NCBI GenBank assembly: GCA_030158485.1 | Contig: JAOASS010000006.1 | Coordinates: forward strand, 62,001 to 126,000 | Reading direction: 5' to 3' | DNA: 64,000 nucleotides | DNA from: Pseudobdellovibrionaceae bacterium | Lineage (GTDB): Bacteria; Bdellovibrionota; Bdellovibrionia; Bdellovibrionales; Bdellovibrionaceae | Shown here: positions 1 to 8,671 of the stretch, piece by piece | How the letters are laid out: the number at the start of each line of letters is the position of its first letter | How positions within the stretch are numbered: position 1 is the first letter of the stretch | Made by a program: the position numbers and the translations under genes | Notes under the pieces: generated by a model | Told to the model about the DNA's origin: nothing | The model's database searches: none | What the model saw: the letters and a program-made list of their open reading frames with translations, nothing else

Positions 1-460
1 TTCCTGCCTTTGAATTGACTGGAGGCTTTTTGCTTTCTTCGAATGGTGGAAGAGTTGGAAACTGCACAAAAGAACTGACAGGATTATTTTGAGTTCTTGA
101 AACGAGTTCTTGAACGATCTGCCTTAATGCCGAGGCATCAAAAGGTTTTTCAATTCTTCGGTCTGCTCCGCAAAGACGCGCTTTTTGTTCATCAATTTCC
201 ATAAAACCTGACCACATCAAGACAACAGGTATTTGTGATGTTTCTTGGTCATTTTTTAAATCATGACAAACTTCATATCCACTTCGTTTAGCTAAAAGAA
301 CATCGGCTAAAACAACATCAGGTCGAAAAGTTTTAGCAACCGATAAAACATCAAGACCGACAGTAACAGACTTAACGTCAACGCCGAAGTCCTGAAGACT
401 CAGTTGAATGACTTTTTTAATTGTAGAGCTTTCATCTGCCAACAAGACGCGCAACGCCAT
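1..460 (-). CDS. Response regulator receiver-domain protein (partial, C-terminus off the window)
   Basis: The visible 153 residues start with a CheY-like receiver domain. The acidic pair is D9/E10, the predicted phospho-acceptor is D53 in a VLADVLL strand, and the switch residue is S84 followed by K105-P106. After about residue 120 the chain becomes a Pro/Ser-rich linker and runs off the window edge, so any output domain is unseen. It is likely to receive phosphate from an unlinked histidine kinase. The start is the ATG at 460, divergent from lptG with about 70 bases between them. The receiver assignment is secure; the pathway is unknown. Confidence 0.85.
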   Translation of the reverse strand, partial: MALRVLLADESSTIKKVIQLSLQDFGVDVKSVTVGLDVLSVAKTFRPDVVLADVLLAKRSGYEVCHDLKNDQETSQIPVVLMWSGFMEIDEQKARLCGADRRIEKPFDASALRQIVQELVSRTQNNPVSSFVQFPTLPPFEESKKPPVNSKAG

Positions 461-529
461 GAGATCAGTTAAGTGGTATTTTTCGGGCCAGTCAACTGTA
501 TAATCATAACTGCACGAGGGTAGAATTTT

Positions 530-1609
530 ATGAACCGAATTGACATCTATACAGCCAAAGTCTTTTTAGGTGCATTTTTAGGTGCACTTTTGGTGTTCGC
601 AACATTATTTTTAGCTGTTGATGCTTTAAGCACTCTTGTTAAATACTCGGGCACTCCTTTGGCTTCAGTTGTGACTTACTATCTTTTTTATTTGCCCGAA
701 GTCCTTTTAAAAATGATTCCAATGGCTTGTGTGATGGCGCTTGTTATCATGATGTCAGGGCTTAATAGAACAAGCGAAATGATTGCATTATTTGCCTCAG
801 GTATGAGCCTTTTTAGAATTGCAGCTCCTTCTTTTATTTGTATCTTCGTGATCAGTATTGGCAGTTTTTTAGTCGGAGATCAGGTCTTGCCCCAACTGAT
901 TAAAAGAAAAAACTTTGTTTACTATAATGAAATTGAAAAGAATCCTACAAAATTTCAGTTTGTGAGGACAGACCGAATTTGGTATCGGTCTCAAAATTCG
1001 ATATTTAATATTAAAACTCTTTCGACTGATGGTCACAAAGCCCAGGGTTTAACGATGTATTTCTTCAGTGATGACTGGCAACTTTTGCAAATGATGACGG
1101 CTCAAGATGTCGTTATTCAGGGCACCCAGTGGGAATTAAGTAAAGGAAGTGTGACTTTGTTTGATTCAGCTTCTAGTTTTCCGCTCGCCAGTGATTTTAA
1201 GAAAAAAACGATTTCAATGCAGGAAGAGTCCAAAGATTTACAAAGCACAGGGCAGACTTCCGATATGCTTTCTCAAGCCGAACTATCTCGATTTATAAGC
1301 AAAAATCGAGAAGCGGGTTTGGATACCACTCGCTATGAAATGGATTATCACGCTAAATTTAGTTTTGCGTGGGCTGGATTAGTGATGGCTTTACTGGGGC
1401 TTCCTTTTACGGCTCAAAGAGCTCGATCTGGTGGAGCCATGCTTGCGATGGGAATGTGTTTAGGGGTCGTCTTTTTGTTCTGGATTCTCTATAGTTCGGG
1501 ACAAGCTCTTGGAACTCATGGGGTTTTACCGCCCCTTGTCGCAGCTTGGACGCCCCATTTACTAATGATTTGTGGCTCTTTTTGGACGTTGAGAAGGCTA
1601 AGTCTTTAG
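530..1609 (+). CDS. lptG: LPS export permease, LptF/LptG (YjgP/YjgQ) family
   Basis: This 359-residue inner-membrane protein has the family layout: three hydrophobic segments at about residues 13-35, 50-75 and 95-115, a periplasmic beta-rich domain at about 130-255, and three C-terminal segments at about 270-355. LptF and LptG form the membrane core of the LptB2FG ABC extractor, which pulls lipopolysaccharide out of the inner membrane. The C-terminal PPLVAAW-P stretch looks more like LptG than LptF, but the two paralogues are hard to separate by eye. No second paralogue lies in the window. A GAGGG ribosome site precedes the ATG, and def follows 26 bases downstream, probably in the same operon. 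Confidence 0.85.
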   Translation: MNRIDIYTAKVFLGAFLGALLVFATLFLAVDALSTLVKYSGTPLASVVTYYLFYLPEVLLKMIPMACVMALVIMMSGLNRTSEMIALFASGMSLFRIAAPSFICIFVISIGSFLVGDQVLPQLIKRKNFVYYNEIEKNPTKFQFVRTDRIWYRSQNSIFNIKTLSTDGHKAQGLTMYFFSDDWQLLQMMTAQDVVIQGTQWELSKGSVTLFDSASSFPLASDFKKKTISMQEESKDLQSTGQTSDMLSQAELSRFISKNREAGLDTTRYEMDYHAKFSFAWAGLVMALLGLPFTAQRARSGGAMLAMGMCLGVVFLFWILYSSGQALGTHGVLPPLVAAWTPHLLMICGSFWTLRRLSL

Positions 1610-1635
1610 GATATAATCGAACCCGAGGTACTGTC

Positions 1636-2238
1636 ATGGCGCGTCTTAAAATTCTTACTTTTCCTGATCCACGATTGAAAGAAGTTTCTTTGCCTGTTGA
1701 AAAATTTGGCGCTGAAATGGAGCTCCTCGCAAACGATATGCTTGAAACAATGTATGACGCCCATGGTATTGGTCTAGCGGCTCCGCAAGTTGGACATCTT
1801 AAAAGGTTTTTAGTGATTGATACTCGTCCAAAAGATGATCAAGGCCGAAGATATAAATATGATGAAATGACAGATCTCGAACAACAAGTTCAACAACCTC
1901 TTTTCGTAGCGAATCCACGAATTGTAAAGGGCGAAGGAAAACAAAATTTCGATGAAGGTTGTCTTTCAGTACCTGGTTTTTATGAAACGGTTGAAAGATT
2001 TAATTATATTGAACTAGAAGCTGAAGATGTAAACGGTCAAACATTCACTATTAAGACAGACGGACTTTTGGCAGTTTGTCTTCAGCACGAAATGGATCAT
2101 TTGGATGGAAAGCTCTTTATTGACCGAATTAGTTTTGTGAAATCAAACAAAATTAAAGGCCAAATTAAAAAGCATGGTTATCCAACTCAAGAAGAACTTT
2201 TAAAAGAAAAATCAGATCGCGAGAAAGTTGAAGCGTGA
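1636..2238 (+). CDS. def: Peptide deformylase
   Basis: Removes the formyl group from the N-terminal methionine of new proteins. All three family motifs are present: GIGLAAPQ, EGCLSVP (the Cys is a metal ligand) and HEMDH (two His ligands plus the catalytic Glu). The ATG at 1636 gives 200 residues beginning MARLKILTFPDPRL, follows a CGAGGT ribosome site, and aligns with family N-termini. A longer in-frame start inside lptG adds an unrelated stretch and was rejected. It overlaps fmt by 4 bases (GTGA), the classic def-fmt pairing in which one enzyme removes the formyl group whose addition the other catalyses. Confidence 0.97.
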   Translation: MARLKILTFPDPRLKEVSLPVEKFGAEMELLANDMLETMYDAHGIGLAAPQVGHLKRFLVIDTRPKDDQGRRYKYDEMTDLEQQVQQPLFVANPRIVKGEGKQNFDEGCLSVPGFYETVERFNYIELEAEDVNGQTFTIKTDGLLAVCLQHEMDHLDGKLFIDRISFVKSNKIKGQIKKHGYPTQEELLKEKSDREKVEA

Positions 2239-3179
2239 GCGAAATCAGAGTTTGCTTCCTTGGCACGCCTGAATTTGCTGCTGTTTCATTGCAACGTCTT
2301 TTATCAGATGAGCATTACAAAATCGTAGGAGTTGTTTCGCAACCGGATCGTCCTGCAGGGCGAAAACTACAATTAACTCCTAGCCCAGTTAAAAAATTAG
2401 CTTTTGAAAATAAAATACCTACTATAACACCCCAAAATTTAAGAAAAGATCCAGCTGCTTTTGAAATGATTCGATCTTGGAAAGCGGAAGTAGCTGTTGT
2501 CGTCGCCTTTGGTCAAATACTTGACCAAGATTTTTTAAATCTATTTCCATTTGGATGTGTGAATGTGCACTCATCTTTACTACCGCGCTGGCGGGGCGCA
2601 GCTCCTATCCAAAGAGCTCTTGAGGCCGGCGACAATCAAACTGGAGTTTGTTTACAAAAAGTTGTGTTGAAGTTAGATGCTGGTGATATTATTGGAAAGC
2701 GAATCCTTGATCTTGATGGTGAAATAAACTCTCTGGAATTGCATGATAAATTAGCGGTTTTAGGTGGTGATTTATTGCACGTGGATTTAATGGACTATAT
2801 CAGGGGAAATTTAGCAGCCCTTCCGCAAGATGAGTCTCAAGTCACTTACGCTAAAAAAATTGATAAGATTGAAAGTGAGATAAAATTAAATGATTCTGCT
2901 CGACTCATTCACAACAAAGTCAGAGCCTTTACTTGGGGACCTGGGACATTCACATTGTTTGAAGGTAAAAGACTCAAAGTTCATAAAACTCGAATATTTG
3001 ATGAGACCTCAACAGGGATTCCTGGAAAAATAATCGAAATTAAAAAAGAGTCTTTCTTAGTTCAAACGGGGGTTGGTGTTTTAGAAGTTCTGGAAGTTCA
3101 GCCTGAAAGTAAATCAAATATGAGTGCGAAAGATTTTATAAAGGGTTTTAAAATCGAAAAAGGAGTCCAACTTGGCTAA
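2235..3179 (+). CDS. fmt: Methionyl-tRNA formyltransferase
   Basis: Formylates initiator Met-tRNA using 10-formyltetrahydrofolate. The 314-residue length is normal. The N-terminal half has the formyltransferase signatures: FLGTPEFA near residue 9, the NVHSSLLPRWRGAAPIQRA block (catalytic Asn and His) around 110-130, and a downstream LDAGDI motif. The C-terminal 110 residues form the OB-like tRNA-binding domain. Translation begins at a GTG that overlaps the def stop codon, indicating translational coupling. Its 3' end overlaps the start of rpe by 8 bases. Confidence 0.97.
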   Translation: MSEIRVCFLGTPEFAAVSLQRLLSDEHYKIVGVVSQPDRPAGRKLQLTPSPVKKLAFENKIPTITPQNLRKDPAAFEMIRSWKAEVAVVVAFGQILDQDFLNLFPFGCVNVHSSLLPRWRGAAPIQRALEAGDNQTGVCLQKVVLKLDAGDIIGKRILDLDGEINSLELHDKLAVLGGDLLHVDLMDYIRGNLAALPQDESQVTYAKKIDKIESEIKLNDSARLIHNKVRAFTWGPGTFTLFEGKRLKVHKTRIFDETSTGIPGKIIEIKKESFLVQTGVGVLEVLEVQPESKSNMSAKDFIKGFKIEKGVQLG

Positions 3180-3810
3180 GTTGATTGCACCGTCTATTCT
3201 TTCGGCGGACTTTGCAAATTTAGAAAATGAAGTTAAAGCGATTGCGGCAGCAGGCGCTGATTGGGTCCATGTTGACGTGATGGACGGACACTTCGTTCCT
3301 AATTTAACGATTGGAATTCCTGTTGTTGCTGCATTAAAGAAAGTTTCAACTTTACCTCTTGATGTACATTTGATGATCGAAAAGCCAGAAAGATACATTG
3401 AACAATTTATTAAGGCTGGAAGTGATTACTTAACAATTCACGTGGAATCCTCAAATGATCCGGCAGCGTGTTTATATGAAATAAAAAAATGGGGAGCAAA
3501 GGCTGGAATTACTCTCAGGCCAAAAACTCCCCTTTCTGAAATTGAATCTTTACTGAAGATTTGTGATCTTGTGCTTGTAATGACAGTAGAGCCTGGATTT
3601 GGTGGGCAAGCTTTTATGAAAGATCAAGTTGATAAAATAGACAAGCTTGTTGAATTAAGAAAATTGCAGAGCCATAAGTTTTTGATCGAAGTTGATGGTG
3701 GAGTTTCTGATCAGACAGTCAGTTTTCTTGGAAATGCCGATGTTTTAGTTGCAGGAAATTACATCTTCAGAAATAACTATAAAACAGCTATCCAAAATTT
3801 AAAAAAGTAA
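3172..3810 (+). CDS. rpe: Ribulose-phosphate 3-epimerase
   Basis: Interconverts ribulose 5-phosphate and xylulose 5-phosphate in the pentose phosphate pathway. The 212-residue TIM barrel shows the SILSADFANL N-terminus, the HVDVMDGHFVPN metal/catalytic motif (His-Asp), DVHLMI, the MTVEPGFGGQ phosphate-binding loop and the second catalytic Asp in EVDGG. The start is a TTG preceded by AGGAG at ideal spacing inside the end of fmt. It is the last gene of the lptG-def-fmt-rpe run and converges on recQ with six bases between the stops. Confidence 0.96.
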   Translation: MAKLIAPSILSADFANLENEVKAIAAAGADWVHVDVMDGHFVPNLTIGIPVVAALKKVSTLPLDVHLMIEKPERYIEQFIKAGSDYLTIHVESSNDPAACLYEIKKWGAKAGITLRPKTPLSEIESLLKICDLVLVMTVEPGFGGQAFMKDQVDKIDKLVELRKLQSHKFLIEVDGGVSDQTVSFLGNADVLVAGNYIFRNNYKTAIQNLKK

Positions 3811-3816
3811 AATTAT

Positions 3817-5352
3817 TTACTTACCGAGTTCGGCTAGAACATCCCATCCAAACTTTTCAATTTTAGTTTCACCAAATCCATAGATGCTCTTGAGCTCTTC
3901 AAGAGAACTTGGGTTTTTAACACATAAATCTCGAAGTGATTTGTCACTAAAGATAACAAAAGCAGGAAGGTCTAATTCGGTTGCTTTTTTAAGGCGCCAA
4001 TCTTTGAGTGATTGAAATCTTTCTTGCTGGTCGTGGTTTAAAACAATTTCCACAGTTGTCGAATCGGATTTTTTGCGTCGTACTTTTGTTGCAACTTTTG
4101 TGAGTAGCGTTTTTTTTGGCTTCTTAATTTTTCGAATTGAAGACGGCGCACAAGAATCACAGTGTCCGCAGGATGTAATACGTTGAGCATCTTTATAATA
4201 GGCTAAAATTTCAGCGTGACGACATTCTCCACCCTCTGCGTAGCTGACAAGGGCTTCTAAGTTTCTCCAGCGAGTATCTTTAATTTTTTGTGGTGCATTT
4301 GAGCTGATAATAAAATAATTTTGAAGTCCTTTATCGGCTTTTGTGTAAAGTAGCAGACATGTTGAGTGCAAGCCATCGCGCCCGGCTCGCCCCATTTCTT
4401 GATAAAGGGAGTCAATATTGGCCGGCAGTTGGTAGTGAATAACAAGTCTGACATCGGGTTGGTCGATTCCCATTCCAAAAGCATTTGTAGCGACTAGAAT
4501 TCTGAGCTCGCCTTGTACATATTCGGTTTGAATTCGATTTCTTTCATCACTTTTAAGTCCGGCATGATAATAACCAACATTTTCAAATTGACGTTGTAAT
4601 GTCGCGGAGACTTCTTCCGTTTGTTTCCGAGTTCCACAATAAATTAAAATACGTCCTTGGGGGTTACTTTCAAGAGCGTGAAGAATGTAAGAGATTTTGT
4701 CATCTTCATCTTGGCAAGTTTCAACTTGATAATAGAGATTATCGCGGTAAAAGCCGTGGACTCTTCTTTCGGGACTTTTTAGTTTTAAACTTTTTGCAAT
4801 ATCATCTAGGACTAATGGGGTAGCCGAAGCGGTGAGTGCTAAAATCGGAACATCGGGCCGCAAGCTTTTAAGAGCATAAAGTTCTTTGTATTCTTCCCTG
4901 AAATCATGACCCCATTGTGAAACACAGTGGGCTTCATCTATTGCAAAAAGTGTTACAGATTGTTTTTGAATCCAGGACTTAAATCCTTCTTTATGGGCTC
5001 GCTCTGGTGAAAGATAAAGGACATAAGCCCCACCTTTTTGGATCTCTTTAAAAACTTCGATTTTATCAGCATCTGTTTGCCCCGAATGAAGACAGCCGGC
5101 ACGAAGTCCTAGTTTTTTAAGTCCCATGACTTGATCTTTCATCAAAGCAATAAGTGGTGAAATAACGACAACTAATTTTTCAGTTACAATCGCTGGCAAT
5201 TGATAACACAGAGATTTTCCACCGCCAGTTGGTAGCACGGCGAGAACATCTTTTTTATTCAGAATGGAAGAAATGATTTCTTTTTGTCCAATGCGGAATG
5301 AAGTCAGAGAAAAATATTTTTTAAGAGGTGCTTGCAAGTCTAATTCAGTCAT
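3817..5352 (-). CDS. recQ: RecQ-family ATP-dependent DNA helicase, short form
   Basis: A 3'-5' superfamily 2 helicase for recombination and repair. Visible parts are the Walker A TGGGKS at 42-47, DEAH at 139-142 with the RecQ aromatic-rich loop behind it, motif VI QEMGRAGRDG near 318-327, and the zinc cluster C377, C395, C398, C401. A lysine-rich linker of about 40 residues follows, then an HRDC-like domain at about 441-511. At 511 residues it is about 100 shorter than Escherichia coli RecQ. The winged-helix part of the RQC region appears to be missing between the zinc cluster and HRDC. The start is the ATG at 5352. Confidence 0.93.
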   Translation of the reverse strand: MTELDLQAPLKKYFSLTSFRIGQKEIISSILNKKDVLAVLPTGGGKSLCYQLPAIVTEKLVVVISPLIALMKDQVMGLKKLGLRAGCLHSGQTDADKIEVFKEIQKGGAYVLYLSPERAHKEGFKSWIQKQSVTLFAIDEAHCVSQWGHDFREEYKELYALKSLRPDVPILALTASATPLVLDDIAKSLKLKSPERRVHGFYRDNLYYQVETCQDEDDKISYILHALESNPQGRILIYCGTRKQTEEVSATLQRQFENVGYYHAGLKSDERNRIQTEYVQGELRILVATNAFGMGIDQPDVRLVIHYQLPANIDSLYQEMGRAGRDGLHSTCLLLYTKADKGLQNYFIISSNAPQKIKDTRWRNLEALVSYAEGGECRHAEILAYYKDAQRITSCGHCDSCAPSSIRKIKKPKKTLLTKVATKVRRKKSDSTTVEIVLNHDQQERFQSLKDWRLKKATELDLPAFVIFSDKSLRDLCVKNPSSLEELKSIYGFGETKIEKFGWDVLAELGK

Positions 5353-5691
5353 GAAATTTGAAGCTACAAGTAACCATTTTGCGAGTCAAAGAATGCGCTT
5401 AACCGAGTCATTTTTCTATCTGTCATCTTAACGCAAAACGATTTTCGGACCTTGCTGATCACGGGTTCGGATCAATATTTTTTTGCGGGACGTTAGAAAG
5501 TTGAAAATCTTCATAAGAACTTGCTTTTGTATTTTTTTAAGAACGCAAAAATCTGATTCGAATTATTTCATTAGAGCTTAAGCACCTCGTGCATTCGCTC
5601 TAAATAAGAACAGAATTAATTGCTCTATAAAATAATCTTGAAACATTTTTTATTTTTTATCATGTTGAATTCGAAAGTTTGAGGGCCCTAG
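5353..5691. other. Intergenic region between recQ and aceB, with a hairpin
   Basis: This 339-base AT-rich gap separates the divergent recQ and aceB genes. No credible ORF or tRNA fold is present. It holds an interrupted palindrome with outer arms TTAGAGC (5571-5577) and GCTCTAA (5597-5603) around inner arms GCAC and GTGC with a CTC loop. About 20 bases further on lies an AT-rich TATAAAATAAT stretch that could be a -10 element. A weaker TGATC/GATCA stem followed by a T-run lies near 5455-5488. The aceB ribosome site is GAGGG just before the start. Its regulatory role is inferred only from position. Confidence 0.5.
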
Positions 5692-7248
5692 ATGATAAAA
5701 ATATCAAAAGATAATTTGAGCTCAACTCAATTTGAAACATTACTTCCTACTCATTTACAAAATCTTTTAGAAGAGCTTCATTTTGAATTTGAAGGGGATC
5801 GTCAACAGCTTTTGTCAGAAAGAAGAGACCGTCAAAATGGATTCGATCTAGGAGTTATTCCTCAATTTAGTTACGAACACATTGCAAAACTTTTTGATTG
5901 GAAAGTAGCTCCAATTCCAAAAGATCTACTTGATCGCCGAGTTGAAATAACAGGGCCAGTTAACAGCGCTAAAATGGTTATAAACATGCTGTCAGCAAAT
6001 TCTGAAGGTGAATTAGCCAATACAGCGATGCTTGATTTTGAAGATTCAATGGCTCCCAATTGGGAAAATGTGATAGCTGGAATTCAAAATATGATCGGAG
6101 TTGCCAACAAAACTTTGCGGTTTGAGCAAGATTCAAAAGTTTACAAGTTAGATCCTGATAAAATGGCTCATCCGATGGTTCGAGTTCGCGGTCTTCACAT
6201 GGAAGAAAAAAATGTTCAAATCAATGGACAATCTATTTCAGCAGGACTTTTTGATCTCACTTGTACAGTCTTTCATACAGCCAAAGTTTTTTTGAAAGAT
6301 GGAAAGACTCCAAAATTCTATGTTCCAAAATGTGAGCACTATTTAGAAGCACGTTGGTGGAACAAGATTTTTACAGCTCTGGAAAAAAGTTTGGAAATTC
6401 CTAACGGATCAATTCGAGTGACATTTTTAATTGAAACTTTGCCTGCAGCTTTTCAAATGGAAGAAATCTTATACGAGATCAGAAGTCGAGCTTGTGGTTT
6501 AAATGGTGGCAGATGGGATAAGATTTTTTCTGATATTAAAACTTTGCGAATGCATCCTCAACGAGTTATGGCGAATCGCTCAAGTATTGATATGACAAAG
6601 CCCTGGATGGATAATTATGCTCAACTTCTTATACGGACTTGTCATAAACACGGGGCCTTTGCGATGGGTGGTATGGCCGCTTTTACGCCTGGTCAGGATG
6701 AAGAAACTCGAAAAATTCAAGTTGCTAAAGTGACAGCAGATAAAAAACGAGAAGCTCAAATTGGTCACGATGGCTGTTGGGTTTCTCACCCCTTTTTTAT
6801 AAGAGCAGCCAGAGCTCAGTTCGAACGTCCCAACCAGCTTGATGTGATACCGAATGATTTGCCAAATGAACCTCAACTTTTACCTCAGTCTTCTGGACCC
6901 AAGACTCTAGAAGGACTGAGACAAAACATTAGAGTTGGAATCGCTTATCAAGAGGGCTGGAGTCGTGGACAAGGTTGTATTGCTTTTGAAAACCTGATGG
7001 AAGATTTAGCAACTTTGGAAATCAGCCGGGCTCAAGTTTGGCAGTGGCTGCACCATAAAGTCAGGTTGGATGATGAAACACCTGTGACTCGTGACTTAGT
7101 GAATCGTCTTTTCGATGAAGAGTGTGACCAAATTATTCGGAATCTGGAAATCACATCAGATAGCCAGAAGAAGTCTTTTGAAAATGCAAAACAAAATATA
7201 AGACAAGTTTTTTTAAAAGAAAATTTATCTGATTTTTTTACACAATGA
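5692..7248 (+). CDS. aceB: Malate synthase A
   Basis: Condenses glyoxylate with acetyl-CoA to make malate, the second step of the glyoxylate shunt. The 518-residue length matches malate synthase A rather than the roughly 720-residue G form. Recognisable family blocks are DFEDSMAPNWEN, RVRGLH (catalytic Arg region), TFLIETLPAAFQMEEI, GRWDKIF and the AMGGMAAFTP segment near residue 325. It is followed 24 bases later by aceA, so the complete shunt is probably one operon. This fits growth on acetate, fatty acids or amino acids. The preceding hairpin is the only visible candidate control site. Confidence 0.97.
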   Translation: MIKISKDNLSSTQFETLLPTHLQNLLEELHFEFEGDRQQLLSERRDRQNGFDLGVIPQFSYEHIAKLFDWKVAPIPKDLLDRRVEITGPVNSAKMVINMLSANSEGELANTAMLDFEDSMAPNWENVIAGIQNMIGVANKTLRFEQDSKVYKLDPDKMAHPMVRVRGLHMEEKNVQINGQSISAGLFDLTCTVFHTAKVFLKDGKTPKFYVPKCEHYLEARWWNKIFTALEKSLEIPNGSIRVTFLIETLPAAFQMEEILYEIRSRACGLNGGRWDKIFSDIKTLRMHPQRVMANRSSIDMTKPWMDNYAQLLIRTCHKHGAFAMGGMAAFTPGQDEETRKIQVAKVTADKKREAQIGHDGCWVSHPFFIRAARAQFERPNQLDVIPNDLPNEPQLLPQSSGPKTLEGLRQNIRVGIAYQEGWSRGQGCIAFENLMEDLATLEISRAQVWQWLHHKVRLDDETPVTRDLVNRLFDEECDQIIRNLEITSDSQKKSFENAKQNIRQVFLKENLSDFFTQ

Positions 7249-7272
7249 CCAATTTAAACAAGGGAGAGATTG

Positions 7273-8580
7273 ATGATTTCAGCTCAAGCATTGGCTGCGA
7301 AGTGGGAAGAGCCCCGGTGGCGTGGAATTAAACGTGATTATTCAGCAACTGATGTTGTTCGTTTAGCAGGTTCACTTAAAATTGAACAAACATTAGCAAA
7401 AAAAGGAGCCGAGAAACTCTGGAAACTATTGCATGAACCTCAAGCTGTTAGGGCTTTGGGGGCCATGACTGGCAATCAAGCTATGCAGCAAGTGAAAGCG
7501 GGTCTTAAAGCAATTTATCTTTCAGGTTGGCAAGTGGCAGCAGATGCGAATTTATCAGGTCAAATGTATCCTGATCAAAGTCTTTATCCAGCGAATTCCG
7601 TGCCAGCAGTTGTAAAAAAAATTAATCAAACTTTTCAGCGAGCTGATCAAGTGACTCACGCTGAAGGTAAAACGGATATCGATTGGTTTGCTCCGATTGT
7701 AGCGGATGCAGAAGCTGGTTTTGGTGGGGCTTTAAATGTTTTCGAACTTATGAAAAGCATGATAGAGGCTGGAGCCGCCGGCGTTCATTACGAAGATCAA
7801 TTAGCTTCCGAAAAAAAATGTGGTCATTTGGGTGGAAAAGTTTTAGTTCCTACAAAACAATTTGTGAGAACATTAAATGCTGCAAGATTAGCAGCAGATG
7901 TGATGGATGTTCCAACTTTATTAGTGGCGCGAACGGATGCGGATGCTGCCAGACTTATGACAAGCGATGTGGATCATTATGATCATCCTTTTCTAACCGG
8001 ACAGCGGACTTCTGAAGGATTCTTTCAAATCACTGGTGGGCTTGAGATGGCTATCTCAAGAGGTATCGCTTATGCACCTTACGCAGATTTAGTTTGGTGC
8101 GAAACTTCAACCCCAGATCTTCATGAAGCGAAGCTTTTTGCAGAGGGAGTTCGGAAATATTACCCGAATAAGTTATTAGCTTATAATTGTTCTCCTTCTT
8201 TTAATTGGAGTAAAAAGTTGGATGCGCACGCGATTGCTCAATTTCAAACTGAGCTCAATGCGATGGGTTATAAATTTCAGTTTGTGACGTTGGCAGGCTT
8301 TCATGCATTGAATTATTCGATGTTTAATTTGGCAACAGGTTACCGTGAATCAGGCATGACAGCTTACTCGGCGCTTCAAAACGAAGAGTTTGCAGCTGAA
8401 GCCTCTGGTTATACCGCAACTAAACATCAGCGCGAAGTCGGAACTGGATATTTTGATCAAGTGAGCACAGTGATTAATCAAGGAAACTCTTCAACTTTGG
8501 CTATGACGGGTTCGACAGAAGAAGCTCAGTTCGAAAAAACGCTCAGAGCTCCAAGTTTTGCAAGCACTCCTTTGATATAA
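7273..8580 (+). CDS. aceA: Isocitrate lyase
   Basis: Splits isocitrate to glyoxylate and succinate, committing carbon to the glyoxylate shunt. The 435-residue length is typical of the bacterial short form. The catalytic KKCGH loop ([11 protein letters not shown]) lies near residues 178-183, preceded by DAEAGFGG (metal and substrate binding) and followed by ARTDADAA and the SPSFNW block. The ATG at 7273 follows AGGGAG at good spacing; an adjacent upstream TTG is less likely. It is the second gene of aceBA and is followed by a strong hairpin that probably ends or stabilises the transcript. Confidence 0.97.
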   Translation: MISAQALAAKWEEPRWRGIKRDYSATDVVRLAGSLKIEQTLAKKGAEKLWKLLHEPQAVRALGAMTGNQAMQQVKAGLKAIYLSGWQVAADANLSGQMYPDQSLYPANSVPAVVKKINQTFQRADQVTHAEGKTDIDWFAPIVADAEAGFGGALNVFELMKSMIEAGAAGVHYEDQLASEKKCGHLGGKVLVPTKQFVRTLNAARLAADVMDVPTLLVARTDADAARLMTSDVDHYDHPFLTGQRTSEGFFQITGGLEMAISRGIAYAPYADLVWCETSTPDLHEAKLFAEGVRKYYPNKLLAYNCSPSFNWSKKLDAHAIAQFQTELNAMGYKFQFVTLAGFHALNYSMFNLATGYRESGMTAYSALQNEEFAAEASGYTATKHQREVGTGYFDQVSTVINQGNSSTLAMTGSTEEAQFEKTLRAPSFASTPLI

Positions 8581-8593
8581 AAAGACTAGAAAA

Positions 8594-8647
8594 ATTCACT
8601 GGAAACCGGTACAAAGCGACTGTTTCCAGTGAATTGAACACTTTTTT
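8594..8647 (+). terminator. Hairpin and T-run after aceA
   Basis: A perfect 13-bp inverted repeat, ATTCACTGGAAAC (8594-8606) with its complement at 8622-8634 around a 15-base loop. Seven bases later comes a run of six T (8642-8647). The position just behind aceA suits an intrinsic terminator or a 3' stabilising stem. The T-run is slightly further from the stem than ideal, so some read-through into ilvE is possible. Confidence 0.65.
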
Positions 8648-8671
8648 ATAAATATTAAAGCGGGCCCAATT

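Noticed and set aside
1546-1635. A longer N-terminus for def
   Set aside because: It overlaps the end of lptG, adds unrelated sequence and ignores the ribosome site before 1636.
5440-5490. A GGGTTCG stretch resembling a tRNA T-loop
   Set aside because: No acceptor, D or anticodon stem can be formed around it; it is only a short TGATC/GATCA stem.
7683-7982. A 99-residue plus-strand ORF inside aceA
   Set aside because: It is a shadow frame of a fully conserved isocitrate lyase and has no ribosome site or sensible composition.
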